Positions 44,216 through 52,088 of a stretch of 64,000 nt of DNA are shown here, one piece after another; within the stretch, counting starts at the first letter, position 1; each line of letters opens with the position of its first letter. The notes under the pieces are model-generated. The model was given only the letters and a program-made list of their open reading frames with translations, did no database searches and was not told the DNA's origin. The position numbers and the translations under genes were made by a program. This DNA comes from G942493375 sp942493375 (lineage in GTDB: Bacteria; Armatimonadota; UBA5829). The DNA is taken from NCBI GenBank assembly GCA_942493375.1, contig OW818698.1, positions 7,750,001 to 7,814,000 of the forward strand, read 5' to 3'.

Positions 44216-46270
44216 ATGCGTTTGTCCTCAATACTTGTAATAATATTTGTCCTGACTTGCCTTATACTGGTGACCCCGGTCAAGGCTGTTGCTGGATATT
44301 CCATCTCTATGGATGCCGGCCCGTCCTGCATTCCTGCAGATGGCAAGAGTTATTCCCAAATATTAGTTACAGTTATAGATCAAAGCGGCACTCCTGTTCC
44401 GGACGGCACAGAGGCACGACTTACTACATCCGCTGGGGAAATCACTCCCATTATCTACACCTACGGTGGCCGTGGGACCGGCATTCTGACATCGTCTGCA
44501 TCTCCTCAAGTAGCAATCGTAAATGCTACAGTTCCTGGCGCAACTAACACAATTCAGGTTGAGTTCTCATCTACGGAGGATGTTCCTACTGGTGCCCGTA
44601 CAATCCGGGTATCCGGAGGCACTGTAGCCTACTCTACTGACCGTGATATCGTAATGGCCAGCAGCAATGTCACCATTGACTACAAAGGCCTTACCATTCA
44701 GGCATCCAGTGCTCAGGTGTGCCAGATGATGGGGATAATTCGTGCCCAGGGCGAAGTTATTATCAAACGCGGAGATCAAATCGTAAGCGCTGATGCACTC
44801 ACCTGTGACCTCCGCACTGACCGCATTCGTGTCCTGGATTCAGGCGACAAGTGTTCCAGCCGGACTTTCGATGTCGCGAGACTAAGACTCCTTAACAGCC
44901 AGACAACCCAGGCAGATTCCCAGGATTTCGCTCCTCTGGACAGCACAGGAACGAACAACTGGATTATTTCCCAGAGATTGGTAGTATACCCAGGAGAAAA
45001 GATACTCTTCTTCAAGGCTTCCATTTACGTGGGAGAATCCAAAATCATTAAAATGCCCTATTACTCTTACAACTACCAGAAGAGGGAATCCATTCTTCAA
45101 CAAGTCCAATACTCATCTACTGCAGGAACTCTGGTTGACCTGCCTTTCTATTATAGAATGGCTGATTCCGGAACCGGTGCAATAAAACTCAGATATGCTG
45201 AACGTGGCGATGAATCAGGTGGTTACTACAGGCCCCGCAAAGGAATGAGCCTTGGCCTTGAACAAGCATATACCTTGAACGACAGAAACCAGGGACGGTT
45301 ATTTCTGGATGGTATTGGTAACTCAAGCCAGGCACTTGAACTCACTCATCACCTGGAATATGGTTCAGGAGAGAAAAATGGACGCGCTGACCTTGCCTTG
45401 CGTTACCAACCTACATCAAGTTACGCAAAAAGCATTTACAACACTTCTCTAAATGCAACAGGCGGACTTGGCAACTACGATTACTCAGTTTTTGGTTATT
45501 TAGGTGGCAGCAGAATTCAGCAGTGGAACTACCTTGACCCGGAAAGCCCCAGCTACATCGATCAGTCTGACTGTTCTATCAGGACTGTTTTTCGTCCTAA
45601 AGCGCCTCTGGCAACACGTGGAGCTTTACGGATGTCACCCAGTTATACAATTGGTTATGGCCGCATGGGGTATTCACCTACCGGAAACAATCCGTCCTGC
45701 CTGTATCAATCAATAGGAATGGGATACAGCCTGGCTCGAATGAATAACCGCAAAAACAGCCTGAGTTTCGACGGGGCATCAGCGTTCACGATGACTGCAA
45801 AAGGCGACAAGGGTATGAACCTGCGCATGGGGCCAACGTTAAGAAGCCGTTGGAACGGCGGGAGTATGTCTCTGACATATACCCTCAACTTCCAGGCCGG
45901 ATCTACTGACTCAGTCTCTCTGCTTTCTAAACACCTGGTCGGCGGCAATATTTCGTTTAGTAGGGGTGGCAGATGGAATACCAACACATTTTTTGGATAT
46001 GGACTTGATACCGGTCGGTTAAACCTGTATTCCTCACTCAACTACAATCTTGGCGGAAAATTGCAGATGCGTATGAACTACAACCTCTACCGCTATACGA
46101 ACAAATACAATGGCATTTCCCATAAATACGAAACATCCTACATAAAGACCGGAATCTATCGCCCAATCGGCCCCTACGAAATAGGCCTTGCCTGGTCCCC
46201 CACCGGACAAGATTATGGACTAAAACAAGGCAAGCGGCTGTGGCTGGAGTTTGGTGTGGGTGGATATTAG
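44216..46270 (+). CDS. LptD/OstA-type outer-membrane barrel with N-terminal Ig domain
   Basis: The 684-residue product has a signal peptide (1-26). One Big_1 Ig-like domain follows (about 28-115: ISMDAGPSCIPADGKSYSQI, VPDGTEARLTTSAGE). Then comes an OstA/LptA-like beta-jellyroll (about 120-215: IVMASSNVTIDYKGLTIQAS, GEVIIKRGDQIVSADALTCD). RLVVYPGEKILFF...KIIKMPYYSYN matches the LptD boundary (compare PYFSYP) and is followed by barrel strands to the C-terminal aromatic (FGVGGY). LptD inserts lipopolysaccharide into the outer membrane. Canonical LptD lacks the Ig domain, so this is a variant or a specialised paralogue. No ribosome site precedes the ATG; AAGGAG lies about 50 bases upstream, beyond the hairpin. 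Confidence 0.8.
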   Translation: MRLSSILVIIFVLTCLILVTPVKAVAGYSISMDAGPSCIPADGKSYSQILVTVIDQSGTPVPDGTEARLTTSAGEITPIIYTYGGRGTGILTSSASPQVAIVNATVPGATNTIQVEFSSTEDVPTGARTIRVSGGTVAYSTDRDIVMASSNVTIDYKGLTIQASSAQVCQMMGIIRAQGEVIIKRGDQIVSADALTCDLRTDRIRVLDSGDKCSSRTFDVARLRLLNSQTTQADSQDFAPLDSTGTNNWIISQRLVVYPGEKILFFKASIYVGESKIIKMPYYSYNYQKRESILQQVQYSSTAGTLVDLPFYYRMADSGTGAIKLRYAERGDESGGYYRPRKGMSLGLEQAYTLNDRNQGRLFLDGIGNSSQALELTHHLEYGSGEKNGRADLALRYQPTSSYAKSIYNTSLNATGGLGNYDYSVFGYLGGSRIQQWNYLDPESPSYIDQSDCSIRTVFRPKAPLATRGALRMSPSYTIGYGRMGYSPTGNNPSCLYQSIGMGYSLARMNNRKNSLSFDGASAFTMTAKGDKGMNLRMGPTLRSRWNGGSMSLTYTLNFQAGSTDSVSLLSKHLVGGNISFSRGGRWNTNTFFGYGLDTGRLNLYSSLNYNLGGKLQMRMNYNLYRYTNKYNGISHKYETSYIKTGIYRPIGPYEIGLAWSPTGQDYGLKQGKRLWLEFGVGGY

Positions 46271-46329
46271 AAAGTAACGCCCTCCGGTTTGAATATCCCA
46301 GAAGGCGTCCAAAGCATTGAGTTCCTGCA

Positions 46330-47391
46330 CTAATCTCTTACAGACAACTCTTCGTAAACCTGGTTGTAGTAAAGACAGTTATCAACTGGAGTGTTCGGAG
46401 GGATGTGGTTGCCTATTGCCATAAAGAATCCCGGGCAGTTCTTGCCTATTGCCATACACCGCTCAACTTCTGCACGGATCTGAGGTTTTGTTCCGAAGAG
46501 CAGGATTCGTGTATCAGCATTTCCGATAAATACGTGGGTCTTGCCGTATTTTTCGGCGATATACGCCATATCCACTGTCGGCTCCATGACAAACCCCTGA
46601 GCACCGCAGTCTACCAGGTCGTCTATGAACTCGTTATAGGTTCCGTCAGAGCAGAAAATCAGCTTCTTTCCACTCTCCACTATTGGAGCAAACTGTTTCT
46701 TGAAATTGGGGAATACGAATTTTCGGTACCATTCGGGCCGGAATATTGCGCCTTCGGTCCAGACCATATCATCGTGTATCATAACAACAGGGACATCAGT
46801 TTCAGCTACTGCATCGAAATACTGTTGAATCCAGGACGAATACCTGTTCGCAAACGCCCCGAAAGCTTCCGGATCTTCTCCAGCTGCTTCCAACAACAAA
46901 TCCCAACCAAACATACCGAGCATACCTGAGACCATTGTCACATAGATGCCGGTCATATGCACCATATCCGGCATTGCCTTGCACTTATTGTTGTAAAGGC
47001 CTTCCAGGTAGGTAACGATCTCTTTCTTATTGCGCTGCCCAAGTCTTTCCCATGGGTCAAAATTCAAAACATCTTCAAAGGAACTAAACGGGCTACCGAT
47101 ATTGGTATTGAAGTCTACTCCGTCTTTTTGATATTCTGCATGCCCCATGCTTGTCTGCAAGTCACCGAATATCTGAGTGGAGATAGGTGTATCGAACATA
47201 AAGTCATATTGCCAGGCTTTGTAGAATGCATTCTGTGCTTTGCGTAATTCATCCGGGGGGCTGTTCCAGTCTACGCGCATACCAGTGACTGCTTCTATCA
47301 GATCCCAATGAAAATCAGCGGAATATTCGGTCCGTGGAACTCTCTTGGGCATATCAAGGTTAATAGCTGCCCATCCGTCCTGAAATGACAT
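46330..47391 (-). CDS. URO-D-family (uroporphyrinogen decarboxylase-like) protein
   Basis: The 353-residue product has the uroporphyrinogen-decarboxylase TIM-barrel layout of the corrinoid methyltransferase-like branch. It has PKRVPRTEYSADFHWDLI near the start, then DVPVVMIHDDMVWTEGAIF and PEWYRKFVFPNFKKQF. KKLIFCSDGTYNEFIDDL and GAQGFVMEPTVDMAYIAEKY follow, and the ending has NADTRILLFGTKPQIRAEVE. True HemE has different N-terminal arginine motifs, so this is not a haem enzyme. Relatives transfer methyl groups or are uncharacterised. The ATG at 47391 has GGAG eleven bases upstream. It is followed by a convergent barrel gene. Confidence 0.75.
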   Translation of the reverse strand: MSFQDGWAAINLDMPKRVPRTEYSADFHWDLIEAVTGMRVDWNSPPDELRKAQNAFYKAWQYDFMFDTPISTQIFGDLQTSMGHAEYQKDGVDFNTNIGSPFSSFEDVLNFDPWERLGQRNKKEIVTYLEGLYNNKCKAMPDMVHMTGIYVTMVSGMLGMFGWDLLLEAAGEDPEAFGAFANRYSSWIQQYFDAVAETDVPVVMIHDDMVWTEGAIFRPEWYRKFVFPNFKKQFAPIVESGKKLIFCSDGTYNEFIDDLVDCGAQGFVMEPTVDMAYIAEKYGKTHVFIGNADTRILLFGTKPQIRAEVERCMAIGKNCPGFFMAIGNHIPPNTPVDNCLYYNQVYEELSVRD

Positions 47392-47438
47392 AACTGCATA
47401 ACTCCTGCATCTGTGAATAGCGGATTGACCGCTTTGCC

Positions 47439-47534
47439 CGCATTATTCATGATTGACGGTATAAATACCCTGTATTTATACTCTCAGCTTTTGCCCCTAC
47501 TACCGGACAAAAGCAAAGCTTCGTGAATAAAGCG
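47439..47534. repeat. ATTCAT/GTGAAT inverted-repeat family, copy 2 (with inserted hairpin)
   Basis: The same ends as copy 1 (CGCATTATTCAT, GTGAATAAAGCG). The inner hairpin is GCTTTTG/CAAAAGC instead of GCTTTCG/CGAAAGC, a compensated change. It carries an extra perfect hairpin, GTATAAATAC/GTATTTATAC. Confidence 0.8.
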
Positions 47535-47597
47535 TGCTTAGTAAAGATGATAGTATAGACACTTGCTAAGTAGCAAGTTAAATTTCTAACCACAATA

Positions 47598-47642
47598 GAA
47601 AAAGGGCCAGTTGAATGCTAAAATACATCAAACCAGCCCTTG
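47598..47642 (-). terminator. Intrinsic terminator after the OM-barrel gene
   Basis: On the minus strand AAGGGC pairs with GCCCTT with an inner TTGATG/CATTCAA stem, followed by TTTTTC, 26 bases after the stop of the 47668-48726 gene. Confidence 0.75.
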
Positions 47643-47667
47643 TTCACCGTATAATTAAAATATTTTT

Positions 47668-48726
47668 TTAGAATCTCAGAGTATTAGCTATACTCATCGG
47701 AGTTTGCGAAGAAAACGCTACGTTTACGCCGAACAGGCCAAATCCATAGGTTATGTCATCGCCTGTGTAACCTGCTCGCAGTGCAATCTTGCTGATTGGT
47801 TTGAATTCAATACCCATCCTCAGCTTGGGAGATTCACTGTAAGCCTTAGTAATATTGATTATATCCGCTGCAAACAGAACCTTGTCTGATGGTTTCATAG
47901 CAAATCCAGCACTAATAATACGTTCCTGCTCAATTCCACTCAACGATGGTTTTATGAAGTTGGTTACAACAAGCCCATAGCTTGCCTGTTTTAGACTTTC
48001 CGGGCACATTATCATACCGACATCCATCCCGAAACCATTGTCATCGACTTTTGTCTCTTCGCCATCTTGAACAATATCGATAGCACCGTCGTTGGGATCA
48101 GTCAACCTGAGGCCCTGTTCGTAGTGAGTACTGCTAATCACTCTGCCCCGAGCACCGATATACATTTTTCCACTTGGTCGAGGAACACCACAACCCATGG
48201 AGATACTTGGCAGGAATGCAATTGCATTACCAGAGACTGTTGCACGTGCGGCTAGTGCATTGGCTGAAGTATTATCACCTTTCGCCCAGTTGATGAACTG
48301 TTGGTTTGGCGCAATCTGAGCTATCGCCTGTCCGCCATATGCAATAGCGCCTGTACCCATTGAAATTCCAGTGTGAAGGTCTATATCGAGCTGGGTTGTT
48401 TGCCTGGAGAATTTACGTGCCAGTGAGATGGCTCCTTGTGTATCGGTATCTGATACATCGTCTCTACTGTCCCAGAGATCGCTTACACTCGCACCTCTAA
48501 CACGTAAATCAAGGCTTGGGAATTGGAAAGCTAATGTTCTAGGGACTAAAGCCATAGCCGCAGGATTTATCATGGCAGTTGCCAATGGATCATCCAGAAC
48601 CGCCAAGCCAGCTCCGCCCATTGCACTGGATCTCGCATACCCACCAAAGTCTACATCCGCGATCGCTGGCAGCGCCAGTATAAATATCGCAAAAACAACA
48701 AGCACCAGCAAAACATTCCTATACAT
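47668..48726 (-). CDS. TraF/PorV-like outer-membrane beta-barrel protein
   Basis: The 352-residue product has a signal peptide (MYRNVLLVLVVFAIFILALPAIA). The start of the mature part, GYARSSAMGGAGLAVLDDPLATAMINPAAMA, is the typical opening of the TraF/UPF0164/PorV barrel group. Amphipathic strands run to the C-terminal Phe (IANTLRF), the outer-membrane insertion signal. Its function is unknown; PorV homologues shuttle proteins in type IX secretion, but nothing else of that system is here. I place the start at the ATG at 48726, which has GGAGG seven bases upstream; the longer frame begins at 48765. A terminator follows. Confidence 0.75.
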   Translation of the reverse strand: MYRNVLLVLVVFAIFILALPAIADVDFGGYARSSAMGGAGLAVLDDPLATAMINPAAMALVPRTLAFQFPSLDLRVRGASVSDLWDSRDDVSDTDTQGAISLARKFSRQTTQLDIDLHTGISMGTGAIAYGGQAIAQIAPNQQFINWAKGDNTSANALAARATVSGNAIAFLPSISMGCGVPRPSGKMYIGARGRVISSTHYEQGLRLTDPNDGAIDIVQDGEETKVDDNGFGMDVGMIMCPESLKQASYGLVVTNFIKPSLSGIEQERIISAGFAMKPSDKVLFAADIINITKAYSESPKLRMGIEFKPISKIALRAGYTGDDITYGFGLFGVNVAFSSQTPMSIANTLRF

Positions 48727-48903
48727 TCTGTTGCCTCCATCAATACAACTATTCACTACCGCCATCGATTTATCGGTACTTGATCAGCTATTTCGACGTT
48801 GAACAATGTGTTTCCTTCATACGAAAAGCACTCGATAAATCACATTAAGGAGTATTTGTGGGAATGAATGTATGGAGATCGGTAATTCGAGGATGTATAT
48901 TCA

Positions 48904-48951
48904 ATCACTACCGGCTTCAGCACAGTGGGTTGCACTGAAACCGGTAGTGAT
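48904..48951 (-). terminator. Long hairpin after metY
   Basis: ATCACTACCGGCTTCAG pairs with CTGAAACCGGTAGTGAT (16 of 17). It lies eight bases after the metY stop. No T run follows, so termination is likely but not certain. Confidence 0.6.
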
Positions 48952-48959
48952 ATTCAATA

Positions 48960-50267
48960 TTAGCTCTGGCTGGCCTTTAATGCCTGGTCAAGGTCACTGA
49001 GAATGTCTTCCAGAGTCTCAAGACCTACTGAAAGCCGGACAAAGTCCTGGGTGACGCCGGATGCTTCCTGCTCTTCTACACTGAGCTGCTGGTGTGTTGT
49101 AGATGCCGGATGTATCACCAGGCTCTTTGCGTCACCTATGTTTGCCAGGTGAGAAAGCAGTTTGACCGAGTTGATAAACTTGACGCCTGCTTCCAGGCCA
49201 CCTTTGACGCCGAAGCCCATTATGGCCCCAAAACCACCATTAAGATATTTCACTGCTCTGGCATGATCCGGATGACTATCAAGCCCCGGGTAATTCACCC
49301 ACGACACGTTAGGATGCTTTTCAAGGAACTGGGCAACTTTTAGGGCACTGCTGCAGTGTTCTTTCATACGCAATGGAAGTGTTTCCAGCCCTTGAGTAAA
49401 CAGAAATGAGTTGAAGGGGCTAATACAAGGTCCGATATCTCTGAGTAACTGCAATCTGGCTTTCAGAATATATGCTATTCCACGGACGACTGCTTCATCG
49501 TGGTCTCCAAATGCAGCCCAGTAATTCACACCGTGATAAGAAGGATCCGGTTCACATATCTCGGGGAACTTGCCGTTTGCCCAGTTGAACTTACCGGAAT
49601 CAACAATCGCTCCACCTATGCTTGTCCCATGCCCGCCAATGAACTTAGTAAGTGAATAAACAGCAATATCCACGCCGTGTTTGAACGGATCGAATATCAC
49701 TGGCGCAACAGTATTGTCTACGATGAACGGTATGCCGTGCTTATGAGCGATTTCAGCTATTGCAGAAAAATCGTCTACATTGTTCCTGGGGTTGCCAATG
49801 GACTCTGAGAACACTAATCTGGTATTGTCATCAATCGCGGCATCTATATTTGCAGGGTCGGACGAGTCAACAAACCTGCATTCGATCCCGAATTTTGCAA
49901 GAGTATAATGGAATAGTGTGTATGTTCCACCATACAGATAGCTTGTTGAGACAATATTCTGCCCGCATTTGGTGATATTCAAGACAGCAAGAGTGATAGC
50001 CGCCATACCTGAAGATACAGCCAGCGCTCCAGTGCCCCCGTTAAGCATAGCCAGTCTCTGCTCCAGCACATCTGTTGTCGGGTTCATTATTCTTGTATAG
50101 ATGTTCCCAAACTCTTTCAGCCCGAACAAATTCGCTGCATGCTCAGCATTATTGAATGTGTAGGAAGTAGTCTGGTATATCGGCAGCGCCCGAGAATTCG
50201 TCTCGGAATCAGGATGCTGTCCACCGTGCAGAGCGATGGTCTCAATGCCAGGTTTCACGTCACTCAT
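48960..50267 (-). CDS. metY: O-acetylhomoserine aminocarboxypropyltransferase (MetY)
   Basis: It makes homocysteine from O-acetylhomoserine and sulfide with PLP, part of methionine synthesis. The 435-residue protein is of the Cys/Met-metabolism fold-type I: YQTTSYTFNNAEHAANLFGL, YTRIMNPTTDVLE, SSGMAAI, FIVDNTVAPV with D184, and the PLP lysine K208 in YSLTKFIGGHG. GLETLPLRM and RLSVGLE close it. A length of about 430 favours MetY over MetB/MetC (about 390). The ATG at 50267 has AGGAG six bases upstream. The leader (about 110 bases up to the palindrome at 50381) shows no SAM-riboswitch structure that I can recognise. Confidence 0.92.
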   Translation of the reverse strand: MSDVKPGIETIALHGGQHPDSETNSRALPIYQTTSYTFNNAEHAANLFGLKEFGNIYTRIMNPTTDVLEQRLAMLNGGTGALAVSSGMAAITLAVLNITKCGQNIVSTSYLYGGTYTLFHYTLAKFGIECRFVDSSDPANIDAAIDDNTRLVFSESIGNPRNNVDDFSAIAEIAHKHGIPFIVDNTVAPVIFDPFKHGVDIAVYSLTKFIGGHGTSIGGAIVDSGKFNWANGKFPEICEPDPSYHGVNYWAAFGDHDEAVVRGIAYILKARLQLLRDIGPCISPFNSFLFTQGLETLPLRMKEHCSSALKVAQFLEKHPNVSWVNYPGLDSHPDHARAVKYLNGGFGAIMGFGVKGGLEAGVKFINSVKLLSHLANIGDAKSLVIHPASTTHQQLSVEEQEASGVTQDFVRLSVGLETLEDILSDLDQALKASQS

Positions 50268-50380
50268 TATTGTCTCCTTGTACTATCACCAATTTCTGCG
50301 ATAGCAGATTATTCTGATCTACATCACAGGATCACACTCAAAAGCTAGTCCTTTTCAAGTAACAGTTCAGAGTTGCCGGT

Positions 50381-50456
50381 ATTTGTCATCCTGAGGAACG
50401 AAGGATCTGCTTTCCATCCGAAAAAAGCAGATCCTTCGTTCCTCAGGATGACAAAT
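50381..50456. repeat. Long palindrome, CATCCTGAGGAACGAAGGAT family, copy 2
   Basis: Two perfect 33-base arms (50381-50413 and 50424-50456) around a 10-base loop. It is the same element as 35797-35860, and lies between metY and mnmA. Confidence 0.9.
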
Positions 50457-50481
50457 ACCCATATTATTGAACTCTTACATT

Positions 50482-51582
50482 TTAATGTGCAAACACTATT
50501 TCGCCACCAGCTACAATCCTGTCATCGGCATCGTAGATTACAAGCCTTTGACCGGGTGCAGGAGCATAATGTGATTCATCAAAGGTCACGCTCATATAGC
50601 TTGAATCTGCTTCGGCAACTTCGCATGGAGACGGTTCCCCCTGCGATCTTATCTTACCGAACAATCTACTGCCCGCAGCATAGAGTTTGGGAATCAACAC
50701 ATTTACTTCTTTTGCCGCAACATTCCGGGTATACAATATGTCTCTGCTTCCGACGACGACCCTGTTTTCAGCAGGTTCCAGCCGTATTACAAAGAGTGGC
50801 TCCTTAGCAGCTATACCCAAACCTTTGCGCTGACCAATCGTATAATTGTGAATTCCGTTGTGAATTCCGAGAACTGTTCCATTAATATCAACAATGTCAC
50901 CCGGTTCCTCAGAGACATCCCCTAGTGCATTCCTATAGTCTCCCTCACCGGCGAAACACAGTTCCATGCTGTCATCTTTACGGGCTACAGGAAGACCTGC
51001 GCTGGCTGCTATCGCTCTGACTTCGTCCTTTGAAAGATCAGCCAGTGGTAAATGCAATCCGGGCAGGTTACGCTGGGGAATACCGTAAAGGAAATAACTC
51101 TGGTCACGTCCATGATCAGACCCACGGGCAAGGTAGGTTCCGTCCCCTGTCCTGATCACTCTTGCATAATGTCCGGTTGCCAGCTTACTTGTCCCAAAGC
51201 GTTCCTTTACTACATCCCACACTGCAGTAAACTTGACCAGTGTATTGCAATCCACGCATGGGCTGGGGGTTGCTCCTCTGAGATAAGCCTCACGAAACGG
51301 GGCAATAACGTGCTCATTGAAGTATTCGCGAACATCCAGATAGTAGTGCGGGATACCCAGATCCCGGCAGACATATCCGGCTTCCATCCCGCAACACGAC
51401 CTGCGGACATCACAGTTTTCGGCTGTTGGTATCTTCATCGTGACACCGACGACATTATACCCCTGATCCCGCAATATCAAAGCAGTAACGCTGCTATCTA
51501 CCCCACCGCTCATCAGGACAACCATGTCACGCTCGGAATCTGATGGAACAAAAGGTATTGTTGTATACTCCGCAAACCGCAT
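50482..51582 (-). CDS. mnmA: tRNA-specific 2-thiouridylase MnmA
   Basis: It installs sulfur at position 2 of the wobble uridine (U34) of Lys, Glu and Gln tRNAs, using ATP and a sulfur-relay persulfide. The 366-residue product has the PP-loop MSGGVDSSV, the first catalytic cysteine in NPSP-type context (TPSPCVDCN), HYAR, GRDQSYFL, and the second cysteine in DDSMELCFAG (DSQD.CF in most homologues). A C-terminal beta barrel follows. The start is the ATG at 51582 with GGTGG about ten bases upstream. It lies upstream of metY on the same strand but is separated from it by a 76-base palindrome. Confidence 0.95.
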   Translation of the reverse strand: MRFAEYTTIPFVPSDSERDMVVLMSGGVDSSVTALILRDQGYNVVGVTMKIPTAENCDVRRSCCGMEAGYVCRDLGIPHYYLDVREYFNEHVIAPFREAYLRGATPSPCVDCNTLVKFTAVWDVVKERFGTSKLATGHYARVIRTGDGTYLARGSDHGRDQSYFLYGIPQRNLPGLHLPLADLSKDEVRAIAASAGLPVARKDDSMELCFAGEGDYRNALGDVSEEPGDIVDINGTVLGIHNGIHNYTIGQRKGLGIAAKEPLFVIRLEPAENRVVVGSRDILYTRNVAAKEVNVLIPKLYAAGSRLFGKIRSQGEPSPCEVAEADSSYMSVTFDESHYAPAPGQRLVIYDADDRIVAGGEIVFAH

Positions 51583-51660
51583 CAATAATCAACCACCGCA
51601 TCAATAATATAATTAGAAGGTATCACACCATACCAGGATTGGCAAGGATGCACACACTCA

Positions 51661-51698
51661 ATTCTCCCTTGTAAGAGGGGGTTAGGGCGATTGATTCC
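51661..51698. repeat. C/G-run hairpin repeat, copy 4
   Basis: ATTCTCCCTTGTAAGAGGGGG followed by TTAGGGCGATTGATT. With the next three elements it fills much of the roughly 500-bp gap between mnmA and the DUF4091/LamG gene, which holds no gene. Confidence 0.65.
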
Positions 51699-51712
51699 CT
51701 TCCAAACTCCGA

Positions 51713-51818
51713 TAGTCCTGAGTAGCCGCAGGCGTATCGAAGGGCGGCTGCGGAGAGCCTGTCCTGATATATCGTGGATAACCGACCGCCCTTCGATACG
51801 CTGCGCTACTCAGGACTA
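51713..51818. repeat. Long imperfect palindrome, CGTATCGAAGGGCGG family
   Basis: TAGTCCTGAGTAGC...CGTATCGAAGGGCGG pairs with CCGCCCTTCGATACGC...GCTACTCAGGACTA around a loop of about 40 bases. A degenerate single arm is at 25812-25862. Confidence 0.85.
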
Positions 51819-51901
51819 ACGGGGTAAAGTACCGTCAAGTCCCAAATAGTGAAAAACGGGATTGCGAGGGCTTGTCGGAATTGTCAACAATAGCACCCAC
51901 T

Positions 51902-51937
51902 ATTCCCCCTTGGAGGGGGGGGTTAGGGGGCTTGATT
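51902..51937. repeat. C/G-run hairpin repeat, copy 5
   Basis: ATTCCCCCTTGGAGG, an eight-G run, TTA, five G, then CTTGATT. The G runs could form a quadruplex. Confidence 0.7.
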
Positions 51938-51963
51938 TTCCTCGTAAATAGATATTGGTTATC

Positions 51964-52000
51964 ATCAATCCCCCATGCCCCCTTCTCCAATTGGGAAAAT
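51964..52000. repeat. C/G-run hairpin repeat, copy 6 (opposite orientation)
   Basis: ATCAATCCCCCATGCCCCC then TTCTCCAATTGGGAAAAT. Its orientation is opposite to copy 5, 27 bases away. Confidence 0.65.
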
Positions 52001-52088
52001 GGTGTGTGCAATTACTCCAAAAGACTTTGACTGACAAGTCTTAATCGGGCTATACTAACCTCAGCAATCATTTTAGAGGATGGTGAAG

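Noticed and set aside
46330..47391. hemE (uroporphyrinogen decarboxylase)
   Set aside because: The N-terminal PxWxMRQAGR-type motif of true HemE is missing and no haem genes are nearby.
47668..48726. Type IX secretion (PorV) or conjugation (TraF) system
   Set aside because: Only the shared barrel start is seen. No other Por or Tra component lies nearby, so only the fold is claimed.
50268..50380. SAM riboswitch upstream of metY
   Set aside because: The leader is short and I could not find the conserved SAM-I helices or the K-turn sequence. A covariance search would settle it.
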